Assembly: GCF_030542965.1 (NCBI RefSeq)
Contig: NZ_JAUAOA010000015.1
Span: 1-64,000, forward strand
Length of the DNA stretch: 64,000 nt
Origin: Azotosporobacter soli
GTDB lineage: Bacteria; Bacillota; Negativicutes; SG130
Reading direction: 5' to 3'
This document shows, in pieces, positions 1 to 9,957 of the stretch. Below the pieces are notes generated by a model. That model saw only the letters and a list, made by a program, of their open reading frames with translations. It made no database searches and was not told the DNA's origin. The number at the start of each line of letters is the position of its first letter. Within the stretch, counting starts at the first letter, position 1. A program made the translations under genes and the position numbers.

Positions 1-1350
1 GAACTGATCGCTTTGGGCGGCACAATCGGCGTAGGTCTATTCATGGGTTCGGCAAGCACCATCAAGTGGGCAGGACCGTCGGTTCTTCTCGCCTATGCGT
101 TAGCCGGCATGGTTATGTTCTTCGTTATGCGGATCATGGGCGAAATGCTGTTCCTCGAACCGGTCACCGGTTCCTTCGCCACCTATGCGCATAAATACAT
201 TCATCCGTTGGTCGGTTATCTGACCGCCTGGTGTTACTGGTTCCTCTGGGTCACCGTCGGCATGGCCGAGGTCACCGCAATCGGCATTTATTGTAATTAT
301 TGGTTTCCGGACGTCGCACAGTGGATTCCTGCACTCGCAGGCGTTGCGATCGTCGCTGCGGCCAACATGGCAGCAGTTAAATACTACGGCGAATTCGAAT
401 TCTGGTTTGCACTCATTAAAGTAGCGGCCATCATCACAATGCTGGTCATCGGCGTTGGCATCATCGCTTTCGGTATCGGCAACGGCGGCGTGCCGATGGG
501 CATCGGCAACCTCTTTAATCACGGCGGTTTCTTCCCGGGCGGTCTCGAAGGCTTCCTCTTCGCACTCTGTTTAGTTACCGCGGCGTACCAAGGCGTTGAA
601 CTCGTCGGCATCACGGCCGGCGAAGCCGAAGATCCGAAAAACACGCTGCGCAAAGCAACGAAAAACATCATCTGGCGTATCCTGATTTTCTACATCGGCG
701 CGATCTTCGTTATCCTGTCCATCTATCCCTGGAATCAAATCGGCACCATCGGCAGCCCGTTCGTTATGACCTTTGCCAAAGTCGGCATCGTAGCCGCTGC
801 CGGCATCATCAACTTCGTTGTTTTAACCGCGGCCATGTCCGGCTGTAACAGCGGCATCTACAGCGCGGGCCGCATGCTCTACACGCTGGCGCAAAACGGC
901 CAGGCGCCGAAATTCTTCGGCAAAGTATCCGAAAGCGGCGTACCGTCGAACAGCATCATGACCACAATCGGCTGTCTGCTGCTTGGCGTATTCTTCAACT
1001 TTATCGCACCGGATTCCAAACTGTTCATCTATATCTACAGCGCCAGCATCCTGCCTGGCATGATTCCCTGGTTTGTCTTGGCGATTGCGCAACTGAGCTT
1101 CCGCAAGAAATGGGCGGCTGAAATGCCGAATCATCCTTTCAAATCGCCGTTCTATCCGATCAGCAACTATTTCACGATTGTGTTCCTCTGCTGCGTACTG
1201 GTCGGCATGTGGTTCAACTCCGATACGCAGGTATCGCTGATCGTCGGCGCAGTGTTCTGCGCGATCGTCATTGCCAGCTATTACATCTTTGGCATGGGCA
1301 AACGTCAGACGCTGCATGATGCGGATGAGAAAAAAGCAGTGAATCAATAA
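1..1350 (+). CDS. Amino-acid permease, APC superfamily (CycA/AapA-like), 5' end outside window
   Basis: Integral membrane proton-coupled amino-acid importer of the AAT branch of the APC superfamily. The frame is open from base 1, so the true start lies upstream. The visible protein begins with [17 protein letters not shown], the usual first-helix motif that follows a short cytoplasmic N-terminus, so only some tens of residues are missing. The stretches [15 protein letters not shown] and [14 protein letters not shown] match the D-serine/D-alanine/glycine permease CycA most closely. About 450 residues with roughly 12 hydrophobic segments. The substrate cannot be fixed from sequence alone; small neutral amino acids are the best guess. 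It sits just before the pyruvate oxidoreductase gene on the same strand, separated by a hairpin. Confidence 0.88.
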   Translation, partial: ELIALGGTIGVGLFMGSASTIKWAGPSVLLAYALAGMVMFFVMRIMGEMLFLEPVTGSFATYAHKYIHPLVGYLTAWCYWFLWVTVGMAEVTAIGIYCNYWFPDVAQWIPALAGVAIVAAANMAAVKYYGEFEFWFALIKVAAIITMLVIGVGIIAFGIGNGGVPMGIGNLFNHGGFFPGGLEGFLFALCLVTAAYQGVELVGITAGEAEDPKNTLRKATKNIIWRILIFYIGAIFVILSIYPWNQIGTIGSPFVMTFAKVGIVAAAGIINFVVLTAAMSGCNSGIYSAGRMLYTLAQNGQAPKFFGKVSESGVPSNSIMTTIGCLLLGVFFNFIAPDSKLFIYIYSASILPGMIPWFVLAIAQLSFRKKWAAEMPNHPFKSPFYPISNYFTIVFLCCVLVGMWFNSDTQVSLIVGAVFCAIVIASYYIFGMGKRQTLHDADEKKAVNQ

Positions 1351-1366
1351 GCGTCTTCCAGTAACT

Positions 1367-1400
1367 GATTGCTTGCGCGCCGCAAGGTGCGCAAGCAATC
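1367..1400 (+). terminator. Strong hairpin after the permease
   Basis: A perfect 12-bp inverted repeat (1367-1378 with 1389-1400) with a 10-base loop lies 17 bases after the permease stop. It is not followed by a clear T-run, so it may be a weak terminator or an mRNA 3'-end stabiliser rather than a strong intrinsic terminator. Confidence 0.5.
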
Positions 1401-1450
1401 TTACTTTAGAAAACAAAACAATTTACGATAGAAAGAAGGATGGAAAAAAC

Positions 1451-4400
1451 ATGACAAGAAGAATGCAAACAATGGACGGCAACACGGCTGCCGCATACGT
1501 ATCCTACGCGTTTACCGATGTAGCGGCTATTTTCCCGATCACGCCTTCCTCCAACATGGCGGAACACGTCGACGAATGGGCGGCCAAAGGCAAGAAAAAT
1601 TTATTCGGCCAAACGGTCGAAGTCGTTGAAATGCAATCGGAGGGCGGCGCAGCCGGCGCTGTGCACGGTTCGCTGCAAGCAGGCGCATTGACCACCACTT
1701 ATACCGCATCGCAAGGTTTGCTCTTGATGATTCCGAACATGTACAAAATTGCCGGCGAATTGCTGCCGGGCGTCTTTCATGTCAGCGCGCGCGTTGTCGG
1801 CGCGAATGCGATTAACATTTTTGGCGATCATTCCGACGTCATGGCGACGCGGCAAACCGGTTTCGCACTGCTCGGTTCGAACAGCGTGCAGCAGGCGATG
1901 GATCTGGCTGCCGTTGCACATCTGTCGGCGATCAAGGGCAAGGTTCCGTTCATGCATTTCTTTGACGGCTTTCGTACTTCGCACGAAGTGCAAAAAATTG
2001 AAGTGCTGGAATATGAGGAACTGGCAAAACTGCTCGATCAGGATGCGGTCGACGCTTTCCGTCGTCGCGGCTTAAATCCGGATCACCCGGAAATCAAAGG
2101 CACCGTACAAAACTCGGACATTCATTTCCAACAGCGCGAAGTATCGAACCGCTATTACGAAGCGCTGCCGGAAATCGTAGAAAACTACATGGCGGAGATC
2201 AACAAATTGACCGGCCGTGATTACCATCTCTTCAATTACTATGGCGCAGCCAACGCCGACCGTCTGATCATTGCGATGGGCTCGGTTTGCGAAGCGATTG
2301 AAGAAACCGTCGATTATCTGAACGCCAAAGGCGAAAAGGTCGGCTTGCTGTCCGTGCACCTTTTCCGTCCGTTCTCGGTCGAACATTTCTTCAAATACAT
2401 CCCGAAGACGGTCAAGAAAATCGCCGTGCTTGACCGCACAAAAGAACTCGGCTCCTATGCCGAACCGCTCTATCTCGACGTCAAAGCCGTATTCTGCGGC
2501 AAAGAATGGCAACCGACCATTGTCGGCGGTCGTTGCGGCGTCGGCGGCAAGGACGTCATTCCGGGCCATATCGAAGCAGTCTTTGAAAACCTGAAACTGG
2601 CGCAACCGAAAGATCATTTCACGGTCGGCATCGTTGACGATGTAACGCATACGTCGCTGCCGCTCGGCAATGACATCGATACAACCGCTCCCGGCACAAA
2701 AGCCTGTAAGTTCTGGGGCCTTGGTTCCGACGGCACCGTTGGCGCGAACAAGAGCGCGATTGCGATCATCGGCGATCACACCGACATGTATGCGCAAGCT
2801 TACTTTGCCTATGACTCGAAAAAATCGGGCGGCGTTACGATTTCGCATCTGCGTTTCGGCAAACGTCCGATCCGTTCCCCGTACCTGGTTAACCAGGCAG
2901 ACTTCATTGCCTGCCATAACCAGTCCTATGTCGATAAATACAACGTGCTCGAAGGCCTGAAACCGGGCGGCAACTTCCTCTTGAACTGCAACTGGAGCGC
3001 GGCCGAACTCGACGAGCACCTGCCCGCCGACATGAAGCGCTATCTGGCAAAGCACAAGATCAACTTCTACACGCTCGATGCGGTGAAAATTGCGCAGGAG
3101 ATCGGTCTCGGCGGCCGGATCAACATGATCATGCAATCGGCCTTCTTCAAAATTGCCGACATCATTCCGGTTGACGAAGCGATCGCGCACCTGAAGAAAG
3201 CGGTCGTAAAATCGTACGGCAACAAAGGCGACAAGGTCGTCAACATGAACAACGCGGCAATCGACCTCGGCGTGAACGCAATCGTCAAGATCGATGTTCC
3301 GGCTGCCTGGTCGGATGCGAAAGACGTTGCGACAAACAGCCAGGAAACGCCTGCGTTCATCAAAAATGTTCTGGTACCGATGAATCGCCAGGAAGGCGAC
3401 AAACTGCCGGTCAGCGCTTTTGTCGGCATGGAAGACGGTACCTTCCCGATGGGCACGTCCGCTTATGAAAAACGCGGCATTGCGATCAACGTGCCGTGCT
3501 GGTTGGAAGACAAATGCATTCAGTGCAACCAGTGCGCCTATGTCTGCCCGCATGCGGCCATCCGTCCGATTTTGGCCGACGCGGCTGAAATGGAGCGCGC
3601 ACCGCAAGGATTTAGCGCAAAAGCGGCTGTCGGCGCAAAAGATCTGAGCTTCCGTATCGCGGTCTCGCCGTACGATTGTACCGGTTGCGGCAACTGTGCG
3701 CAAATCTGCCCGGCGAAAGAAAAAGCGTTGGAAATGAAACCGCTCGAAAGCCAGCTGGAGCAAGCTCCGCTCTGGGATTATGCGATGGAAGTCAAAACCA
3801 AGGTCAATCCGATGAATCCGTTCACGGTCAAAGGCAGCCAATTCGAACAGCCTCTGCTCGAATTCTCCGGTGCCTGCGCCGGTTGCGGCGAAACGCCGTA
3901 TGCGAAATTGGTCACCCAGCTGTACGGCGATCGGATGATGGTCGCGAATGCCACCGGCTGTTCGTCCGTCTGGGGCGCCAGCGCGCCGTCGATGCCGTAC
4001 GCGAAAAATCAGCGCGGTCATGGTCCGGCTTGGGGCAACTCGCTCTTTGAAGACAACGCCGAATTTGGTTTGGGCATGATGCTTGGCGTGAAACAACTGC
4101 GCAAAAAAATGGCGCTCGATATTGCAAAAGCTATCGAACTGCCGGTTAGCGCCGAGTTGAAAGCGGCCGGACAGGCTTGGCTCGACAATGTTGATAATGG
4201 CGAAGGAACGCGACAGCGCGCCGATCAACTGATCGCCTGCCTGGAAAAGGAAAAAGGCAGCGATGCGCTGCTCAACGAAATTTACAAAAACCGCGACTTC
4301 TTGGTGAAACGTTCGCAGTGGATCTTTGGCGGCGATGGCTGGGCGTACGACATCGGCTTCGGCGGTCTTGACCATGTGCTGGCTTCCGGCGAAGACGTCA

Positions 4401-4960
4401 ATGTGCTGGTCTTTGATACCGAAGTGTACTCCAATACCGGCGGACAATCGTCGAAAGCAACGCCGACCGCGGCGATCGCCAAGTTTGCCGCCAGCGGCAA
4501 GAAGACGCGCAAAAAAGACCTCGGCATGATCGCGATGAGCTACGGTTACGTCTATGTGGCGCAAATCGCAATGGGCGCCGACAAGAACCAGACGCTCAAA
4601 GCAATTGCCGAAGCGGAAGCGTATCCGGGTCCGTCGCTGATCATCGCTTACGCGCCGTGCATCAACCATGGCCTGAAAGTCGGCATGGGCTGCAGCCAGC
4701 TCGAAGCAAAACGCGCGGTCGACAGCGGCTACTGGGCGATGTACCGCTACAACCCGGCGCTCAAAGAAGCCGGCAAAAAAGCGTTCAGTATGGATTCCAA
4801 AGAGCCGATTGCAGACTTCAAAGAATTCCTGATGGGCGAAGTGCGTTACTCCTCGCTGCAAAAACAGTTCCCCGAAATGGCCGAAGCGCTGTTTGCCAAG
4901 ACGGAAGAAGACGCCAAGGATAAACTGGCTACCTATCGTCGTCTGGCGGAACAAGAATAG
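1451..4960 (+). CDS. nifJ: Pyruvate:ferredoxin (flavodoxin) oxidoreductase, single-chain
   Basis: Oxidises pyruvate with CoA to acetyl-CoA and CO2, passing electrons to ferredoxin; the central step of anaerobic pyruvate metabolism in the cytoplasm. The 1169-residue length is normal for the homodimeric fused enzyme. In order: pyruvate-binding domain I with PITPSSNMAEH; the CoA/domain III region; two 4Fe-4S clusters, CIQCNQCAYVCPHA and CTGCGNCAQICPA; and the thiamine diphosphate domain with CAGCGETPY, GDGWAYDIG and the cofactor signature DTEVYSNTGGQSSKATP. The ATG at 1451 was chosen because AAGGA lies 10 bases upstream and MTRRMQTMDGNTAAAYV is the family N-terminus; the frame stays open upstream. 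It is a single-gene unit, closed by a strong terminator. Often also annotated por. Confidence 0.97.
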   Translation: MTRRMQTMDGNTAAAYVSYAFTDVAAIFPITPSSNMAEHVDEWAAKGKKNLFGQTVEVVEMQSEGGAAGAVHGSLQAGALTTTYTASQGLLLMIPNMYKIAGELLPGVFHVSARVVGANAINIFGDHSDVMATRQTGFALLGSNSVQQAMDLAAVAHLSAIKGKVPFMHFFDGFRTSHEVQKIEVLEYEELAKLLDQDAVDAFRRRGLNPDHPEIKGTVQNSDIHFQQREVSNRYYEALPEIVENYMAEINKLTGRDYHLFNYYGAANADRLIIAMGSVCEAIEETVDYLNAKGEKVGLLSVHLFRPFSVEHFFKYIPKTVKKIAVLDRTKELGSYAEPLYLDVKAVFCGKEWQPTIVGGRCGVGGKDVIPGHIEAVFENLKLAQPKDHFTVGIVDDVTHTSLPLGNDIDTTAPGTKACKFWGLGSDGTVGANKSAIAIIGDHTDMYAQAYFAYDSKKSGGVTISHLRFGKRPIRSPYLVNQADFIACHNQSYVDKYNVLEGLKPGGNFLLNCNWSAAELDEHLPADMKRYLAKHKINFYTLDAVKIAQEIGLGGRINMIMQSAFFKIADIIPVDEAIAHLKKAVVKSYGNKGDKVVNMNNAAIDLGVNAIVKIDVPAAWSDAKDVATNSQETPAFIKNVLVPMNRQEGDKLPVSAFVGMEDGTFPMGTSAYEKRGIAINVPCWLEDKCIQCNQCAYVCPHAAIRPILADAAEMERAPQGFSAKAAVGAKDLSFRIAVSPYDCTGCGNCAQICPAKEKALEMKPLESQLEQAPLWDYAMEVKTKVNPMNPFTVKGSQFEQPLLEFSGACAGCGETPYAKLVTQLYGDRMMVANATGCSSVWGASAPSMPYAKNQRGHGPAWGNSLFEDNAEFGLGMMLGVKQLRKKMALDIAKAIELPVSAELKAAGQAWLDNVDNGEGTRQRADQLIACLEKEKGSDALLNEIYKNRDFLVKRSQWIFGGDGWAYDIGFGGLDHVLASGEDVNVLVFDTEVYSNTGGQSSKATPTAAIAKFAASGKKTRKKDLGMIAMSYGYVYVAQIAMGADKNQTLKAIAEAEAYPGPSLIIAYAPCINHGLKVGMGCSQLEAKRAVDSGYWAMYRYNPALKEAGKKAFSMDSKEPIADFKEFLMGEVRYSSLQKQFPEMAEALFAKTEEDAKDKLATYRRLAEQE

Positions 4961-4977
4961 AGTAAGAACGAAATAGA

Positions 4978-5025
4978 AGGGCGTCGTCGAATAGCTAAAA
5001 CTATCCGGCGACGCCCTCTTTTTTT
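4978..5025 (+). terminator. Intrinsic terminator of nifJ
   Basis: A 9-bp GC-rich stem (AGGGCGTCG, 4978-4986, with 5009-5017) is followed directly by a run of seven T. It starts 17 bases after the nifJ stop. Confidence 0.9.
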
Positions 5026-5530
5026 CAGACTTGCTTAAAAGGAGTCTGCTTCGCAAACTAAACTTGATTGTGCTGCTTTCATTCTAAGCATCAGCTCTAT
5101 CCGCAGACGTGGTTTTTCCAGAACTAACGGGCTCCGTACCCGACATGGCCGAAAGAGTCTGCATCTTCCGTCATTCCGGACACAATGCGCCATCCGGGCG
5201 CAGTGTCCGCCCGCAGCGTCCATGCTGCGGGTGATGTCAGATTTGCCTCTTTCAACCTGTCGGGCTTTACTCGCCCTAACGTTCTGTAAAAATCACGCCT
5301 GCGGGGCTTGGGAGACGGAAGGATAAGACGGAAAAGGATTCGATGATTCTCGGCGTTCCTTTAAAATCACTTTTGCGGAAATAGCTAAAGCCATTAATAA
5401 ACAAAATTGCTATCGATTTCATTTTGCTAAGACCAATTCTTAAAATAATATCTGTGTTAATGTAAGATGGCAGTGAAAAATATTCTTAGGCGAAACATGC
5501 GTAATCGTAGGAGTGATTCGTTAAGGCATA
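5026..5530. other. 500-base gap with no convincing gene; paired hairpins at 5177-5231
   Basis: No ORF here has a ribosome binding site and family resemblance. Two adjacent hairpins stand out. The first (5177-5209) pairs GGACAC with GTGTCC and TGCGCC with GGCGCA around a two-base bulge and a five-base loop. The second (5210-5231) pairs CCCGCAG with CTGCGGG. They could be part of a structured RNA or an intergenic repeat. The rest (5260-5530) becomes AT-rich towards the next terminator and shows nothing I can name. Confidence 0.4.
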
Positions 5531-5566
5531 GAAAAGCCCGGAGCGAAAATTCGCTCCGGGCTTTTC
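5531..5566 (-). terminator. Intrinsic terminator of the minus-strand transporter
   Basis: A perfect 16-bp stem (5531-5546 with 5551-5566), loop of four. The minus-strand copy ends in CTTTTC, about 80 bases beyond the stop of the 5649-6974 gene. The stem is symmetrical, so it could also stop plus-strand transcription. Confidence 0.8.
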
Positions 5567-5648
5567 CTAATGCGATCCACCGCAGAATGTTCTTGCGCGT
5601 TCCAGCCAGAGAGTGGTTGAAATTAAGTATGCGCAGGGGTGCTGTTGC

Positions 5649-6974
5649 TTACGAGAAAGCGAGGAACGGGGAGATGCAAAGCAGAATGCCGGTGGCGATG
5701 ATGATCTTCAAGGATAGGCCTTTGTATTGTTCGAGGAACGGTACCTGATAGACCAGATAAGCCGGAATCAGACAACCGACCAGGCCGAAAATCGGACTGC
5801 AGATCGAGGTGAAACTGAGAACCGGCGCATTTAATGCGATTGCGCTCCAGGATAATAATACCGTGAAGATCATGATGCCGTAACCGACCAGCGTCGTGTT
5901 GATTTTGTCTTCCGGCATGATCCGGCGCAGGAAGTTCATCGCTAAGCCTTGGCAGGCTTCGCGGAAACCGAGGTACACGCCAAAGTATGCGGTCATAACG
6001 GCAAAAATATTCAAGATCAGGCTGAATATCTTGACGCTCTGCTGGCCGCCGCCTTGGGCAACCATTGCCAGAGCCGAAATGTTCTCATGTGATGCCTTTA
6101 CGGCTTGTTCATGTCCCATTGCCAAGGTGAACGAAACTGCGTAAAAGAATACCGTGACGAACAGAATGCCGAATGCGATGTTCATTGCGCGCATCGCTTT
6201 GAAGCGGGCTACTTCGATCGATTTTTCATGCGAACGATAGGAGATGACCATAGGGCTTAAACTTTGGATGAACAGGATGGAAGTCAACGTAAACGGCAGC
6301 ATGACGATCGCGTCTTTGAACAGGTCGCCCAGTGCGGGAATCGCACCGATGTTGGCGAAGTCCCAACGGCTGACCATTGCCAGACCGAGGAACGCGACAA
6401 CGCCGAGCTTGGTCAGAACCATGCCGGTGGAAATCTTAAAGAGGATTTTTTCTCCGCGTGAGGCCAGGGCAACCAGGCCGCAAATCAGCGCCAGGCCGTA
6501 AAACGGATTTGTCGAGAGCAGCGTATCGGTTACGCCGAAGGATTGCAGGAACGAAGCGCTGTCGTTGGTGATCGCGGTCGAATAGACGAAGACCCAGATC
6601 ACCAGCATGATAAAATACAACGCGCCGAGGAATACGCCCCAGTTTTTGCCGAGATAACCGGCGATGACGCTGGGATAATCCTTGCATTCGGGGGAGGCTG
6701 CCAAGGTGTTGATAAATAATTTCTGAAACAGATACATGGCGGGATAACCGATTACGGAGGAAAGCAAGAATACCCATAAGCCCATCAGGCCGACTTGAAC
6801 CGGCAAAAATACGATGCCGGCGCCGATCGCCATGCCGATGCTCATGATGACCCAGCCCCAGTCGACCGAATCAAAGCGGATCGCTTCCTTCCACTGCTTA
6901 TCGGTCATACCGGCTCGCGCTGCTGGACTGTCTAACAACAAGTCCGCTTCTTCTTCTCTAGCTAGTGCTTTCAT
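5649..6974 (-). CDS. Amino-acid transporter, HAAAP family (SdaC/YhaO-like)
   Basis: Inner-membrane proton/amino-acid symporter of the hydroxy/aromatic amino acid permease family, which includes serine carrier SdaC and the tryptophan/tyrosine carriers. It has 441 residues with about 11 hydrophobic segments after a ~35-residue charged cytoplasmic N-terminus. The segment IMSIGMAIGAGIVFLPVQVG is the conserved first helix of SdaC relatives. The start at 6974 is supported by AGGAGG on the minus strand, with 7 bases between it and the ATG. Length and first-helix sequence favour the SdaC/YhaO group over TyrP/Mtr, so serine or threonine is the likelier cargo; this is inference. It is monocistronic, divergent from the peptidase gene. 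Confidence 0.85.
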   Translation of the reverse strand: MKALAREEEADLLLDSPAARAGMTDKQWKEAIRFDSVDWGWVIMSIGMAIGAGIVFLPVQVGLMGLWVFLLSSVIGYPAMYLFQKLFINTLAASPECKDYPSVIAGYLGKNWGVFLGALYFIMLVIWVFVYSTAITNDSASFLQSFGVTDTLLSTNPFYGLALICGLVALASRGEKILFKISTGMVLTKLGVVAFLGLAMVSRWDFANIGAIPALGDLFKDAIVMLPFTLTSILFIQSLSPMVISYRSHEKSIEVARFKAMRAMNIAFGILFVTVFFYAVSFTLAMGHEQAVKASHENISALAMVAQGGGQQSVKIFSLILNIFAVMTAYFGVYLGFREACQGLAMNFLRRIMPEDKINTTLVGYGIMIFTVLLSWSAIALNAPVLSFTSICSPIFGLVGCLIPAYLVYQVPFLEQYKGLSLKIIIATGILLCISPFLAFS

Positions 6975-7279
6975 GTATAACGCCTCCTAAAAATATAAAT
7001 GTCTTATGCTTGCTGCGGTGGATACACAGATATACATAACTAATGCAAGAAGCGTGCCAAGCGAAAAAACAAGCGTGGCAGGAGTGAAAAGTAGATGTAT
7101 TCTCAATGCGTCGTGCGAATTTGCGAGAAAAAATGAGAAGTTTCGCAATTATTGAAACTGAAAAACAATTATATCAATGAAATTTGGCAGGGGAATGGGA
7201 AATCGGAAAGGAATAGTAGGAAGAGAGAAACAAATGATTGCAAGAATAGCTAAATGCATGAGCAATGGAGGACGCGAAC
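6975..7279. other. Divergent AT-rich intergenic region
   Basis: This 300-base gap separates the minus-strand transporter from the plus-strand peptidase and must hold both promoters. It is AT-rich, especially 7120-7250. I see no high-scoring -35/-10 pair or known operator, and no gene. Confidence 0.4.
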
Positions 7280-8314
7280 ATGGAAAAACAGTTGGATTAT
7301 GCGGTAGCGCAAATTGTAAAACTTTGTGCAATTCCGAGTCCGTCGGGATTTACGAAAGAGGTTGAAGCGCATCTGTTGGAAGAGTTTCGTGCGCTTGGCT
7401 TTAAACCAACGCAGACGAACAAAGGATCGGTGCTTGTCGATCTGGGAGGCGAGGGGAACGCGCTGGTGCTGGCTGCCCACGTCGATACGCTTGGTGCGAT
7501 GGTACGATCGATCAGTGCCAACGGACGCTTGGCGTTGACGAAGATCGGCGGTTATCCGGAAAATTATATCGAAGCGGAAAACTGCACGGTTCACACGCGT
7601 ACCGGAAAACAGTATTCCGGTACGATCCTCTTGAAAAATCCGGCGGCGCATGTCAACCCGGAGGTGAATAATACAAAGCGCACGCTGGAAAAAATGGAAC
7701 TGGTGATTGATGAAAAGGTAAGCACGAAAGAGGCGGTGAAAGCGCTTGAAATAAGCGCCGGAGATTTTGTTTCGTTTGCGCCGCGTACCGTTGTGACGAA
7801 GAGCGGCTTCATTAAAAGCCGTCACCTCGATGATAAGGCCAGTTCCGGAATTTTGCTGGCGCTGGCAAAGTGGATCAAAGAGGAGAAGTTGCCCCTGACG
7901 CGCAAGGTGTATTTATTGTTTACGACCTATGAAGAAGTCGGGCATGGCGGTACAAGCGGTTATCCGGCCGACGTTAAGGAAATGATCTCGGTTGACATGG
8001 GCGCGGTGGGGGATGATCTTGAGACGGATGAATACAAAGTGTCCATTTGCGCCAAAGCATCGAAAGGACCCTATGACTATGACGTGACGACACGCTTAAT
8101 TGAACTGGCGAAGAAATTAGCGCTGAATTATGCGGTCGATATATATCCTGCCTATGGTTCGGATGCGGATGGCGCGCTATTGGCCGGTCACGATTTTAAG
8201 CACGGGCTGATCGGTCCGGGCGTCGCCGCATCGCATGGTTATGAGCGCACGCACCTTGACGGACTGGAAAATACGTTACGCCTCGTCAAAGAATACATCA
8301 CGACAAAGAAATAA
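7280..8314 (+). CDS. M42-family metallo-aminopeptidase (glutamyl aminopeptidase/endoglucanase-M type)
   Basis: Cytoplasmic di-metal aminopeptidase that trims N-terminal residues from small peptides, usually as a tetrahedral dodecamer. The metal ligands and catalytic residues of family M42 are all visible: His in AAHVDTLG, Asp in SRHLDDKASS, the Glu-Glu pair in TTYEEVGHGG, Asp in SVDMGA and His in ASHGYERTH. The length of 344 residues is normal. The ATG at 7280 was preferred over the in-frame ATG at 7265 because GGAGG at 7267-7271 sits 8 bases before 7280. The exact residue preference is not readable. Peptide turnover fits the amino-acid-transport neighbours. Confidence 0.92.
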   Translation: MEKQLDYAVAQIVKLCAIPSPSGFTKEVEAHLLEEFRALGFKPTQTNKGSVLVDLGGEGNALVLAAHVDTLGAMVRSISANGRLALTKIGGYPENYIEAENCTVHTRTGKQYSGTILLKNPAAHVNPEVNNTKRTLEKMELVIDEKVSTKEAVKALEISAGDFVSFAPRTVVTKSGFIKSRHLDDKASSGILLALAKWIKEEKLPLTRKVYLLFTTYEEVGHGGTSGYPADVKEMISVDMGAVGDDLETDEYKVSICAKASKGPYDYDVTTRLIELAKKLALNYAVDIYPAYGSDADGALLAGHDFKHGLIGPGVAASHGYERTHLDGLENTLRLVKEYITTKK

Positions 8315-8548
8315 TGGGAAATCAGGCTGTGAATGACGCGGACGGCGTTTTTCGCAGTCTTTTATTTGCCGGTATACTTGTGATTTGCACCGGAAGTGTA
8401 GCCTGGGATACTTTTTTTTCGCACGACCTATTTATAATGATAGATAGATGACTGTCCGATGTGAACGTCCGAATGAGTTTGCGGGAAAGACGCGATCTGT
8501 CTGTGATAAGATATAAAAAAACAGGCAGAAATAAGGGATGTGGGGAAA

Positions 8549-9235
8549 ATGTATCAGGATCTGTTCGATGAGCAGCGTCAAACGGCGATGCGCCAGTACT
8601 TTTTGCAGAACTTGGCAGGACAGGGGATTATCCGGCGCTACCAGCGCAGGGAATTGATCGATTTGTCACTCTTACAGGACTGTTTTGCGATCGTATGCAA
8701 GGGGAAGGTGGTGAAAAGCATCCTCAGTTCCAGTGGTCAGGAGAAACTCTTATATACGCTGCGTCCGGGGGAGATTTTCGGCGAAATGGCGATGCTGAAC
8801 GGCGGATTTTTAAATTACCAGGCGCGCGTTAAGGAAGACTGTGAACTGGCGTGCATCAGTCGTGAGCTATTGGCGAAAAACAGGGCGGCGGATGCCAAAG
8901 TGCATGACTATATCATGAACAGCATCACGCGCAAGTTCCGTATTGTTCTCCTGCAGCTTACCAATACCACCTTCAACGATGCCCATGGTCGCATCGCCGA
9001 TCTCCTGATTCGTCTGGCCGCCTGCGCCGACGACCTCGAAGATGAGTGCGACGGCCGCACCATTTCCACACATTTCACGCAACAGGAATTAGCGCAAAAC
9101 GCAGGCTGCTCAAGGATTACCGTGTCGCGGACGTTGCAGCGCTTTTCCCAGGAAAATCTTATTACGATCTCCAAGAAGCGGATTGTCATCAAGGATCTCG
9201 AAGGTTTGGCACGTTATACGGATCGCGTGCAGTAA
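8549..9235 (+). CDS. Crp/Fnr-family transcription regulator
   Basis: DNA-binding regulator with an N-terminal cyclic-nucleotide-binding-like beta-barrel (about residues 20-125, including LRPGEIFGEMAML) and a C-terminal winged helix (about 145-220, with TQQELAQNAGCSRITVSRTL as the recognition region). It has no N-terminal cysteine cluster of the FNR type, so it is not an obvious oxygen sensor; the effector is unknown. The ATG at 8549 follows AGGGA by about 10 bases; a GTG at 8540 is an alternative. Only 17 bases separate its stop from the DUF969 gene, so it is probably the regulator of, and co-transcribed with, the 5-oxoproline module. Confidence 0.9.
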   Translation: MYQDLFDEQRQTAMRQYFLQNLAGQGIIRRYQRRELIDLSLLQDCFAIVCKGKVVKSILSSSGQEKLLYTLRPGEIFGEMAMLNGGFLNYQARVKEDCELACISRELLAKNRAADAKVHDYIMNSITRKFRIVLLQLTNTTFNDAHGRIADLLIRLAACADDLEDECDGRTISTHFTQQELAQNAGCSRITVSRTLQRFSQENLITISKKRIVIKDLEGLARYTDRVQ

Positions 9236-9252
9236 GAAGTGGAGGGGTTGCA

Positions 9253-9957
9253 TTGATCAAGCTTATCGGTGTAGTCGTTGTTATCATTGGCCTAGTGTTA
9301 AGGTTTAACCCGCTGTTGGTCGTCATTGCGGCGGGCTTTGTCACCGGCTTTGTTTCCGGCATGAATCCGCTGGAAGTACTCGGAGCGATCGGCAAGGCAT
9401 TTACGACCAATCGATACATGTCTTTATTTATTCTGGTATTGCCGGTGATCGGCGTTTTGGAACGAAACGGATTAAAGGAACGGGCGGAAAATCTGATTCG
9501 CCGGATGCAGGCTGCAACGCCGGGGCGCATTATGCTCTCGTATATGCTGATTCGTCAGGTGACGAATGCGTTCGGCCTTCAGATCGGCGGCCATCCCAGT
9601 TTTATCCGGCCGTTGATCGCGCCGATGGCGGAAGCGGCCGCATTAAAAGGCCGGACGGCATCGACGAATACTTTGGATCGCATTCGCGGCATGGCGGCTT
9701 CGGCGGATAACTACGGCAATTTTTTTGGCCAAAATTTATTCATTGCGGCCGGAGGTCTGCTCTTGATTAAAGGGGTTATGGATCAGGCCGGTTATCCGGT
9801 AAGCTTATTGACGATGGCGCAATATGCGATACCAACGGCTCTGGCAGCGCTGGCCATTGCGGCGTTTCGCTTCCTGCTCTTTGACCGTAGAATCGAAAAA
9901 GCCATTCGCCGCGAACAAACGTCGGAGCAGGCGAAGCGGGAAGGAGAATCGGCATGA
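9253..9957 (+). CDS. DUF969 membrane protein, putative 5-oxoproline transporter subunit
   Basis: A 234-residue membrane protein with about 5-6 hydrophobic segments and a charged C-terminal tail. It belongs to the DUF969 family, which is almost always found with DUF979 and pyroglutamyl peptidase and is therefore named as one half of a 5-oxoproline (pyroglutamate) transporter. The function rests on gene context rather than direct proof. The start is TTG at 9253, the only in-frame start next to GGAGGGG (9241-9247); the frame is open far upstream through the crp gene. It overlaps the next gene by four bases (ATGA), implying translational coupling. Confidence 0.85.
   Translation: MIKLIGVVVVIIGLVLRFNPLLVVIAAGFVTGFVSGMNPLEVLGAIGKAFTTNRYMSLFILVLPVIGVLERNGLKERAENLIRRMQAATPGRIMLSYMLIRQVTNAFGLQIGGHPSFIRPLIAPMAEAAALKGRTASTNTLDRIRGMAASADNYGNFFGQNLFIAAGGLLLIKGVMDQAGYPVSLLTMAQYAIPTALAALAIAAFRFLLFDRRIEKAIRREQTSEQAKREGESA

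Noticed and set aside
2072-5056. 994-codon open frame on the minus strand opposite nifJ
   Set aside because: It mirrors the codon pattern of nifJ, is rich in Arg/His/Phe with no family resemblance, and has no ribosome binding site. It is a shadow of the oxidoreductase gene.
5467-5748. 93-codon plus-strand frame over the gap and terminator
   Set aside because: It runs through the terminator hairpin and into the 3' end of the minus-strand transporter gene. No ribosome binding site and Arg-rich composition.
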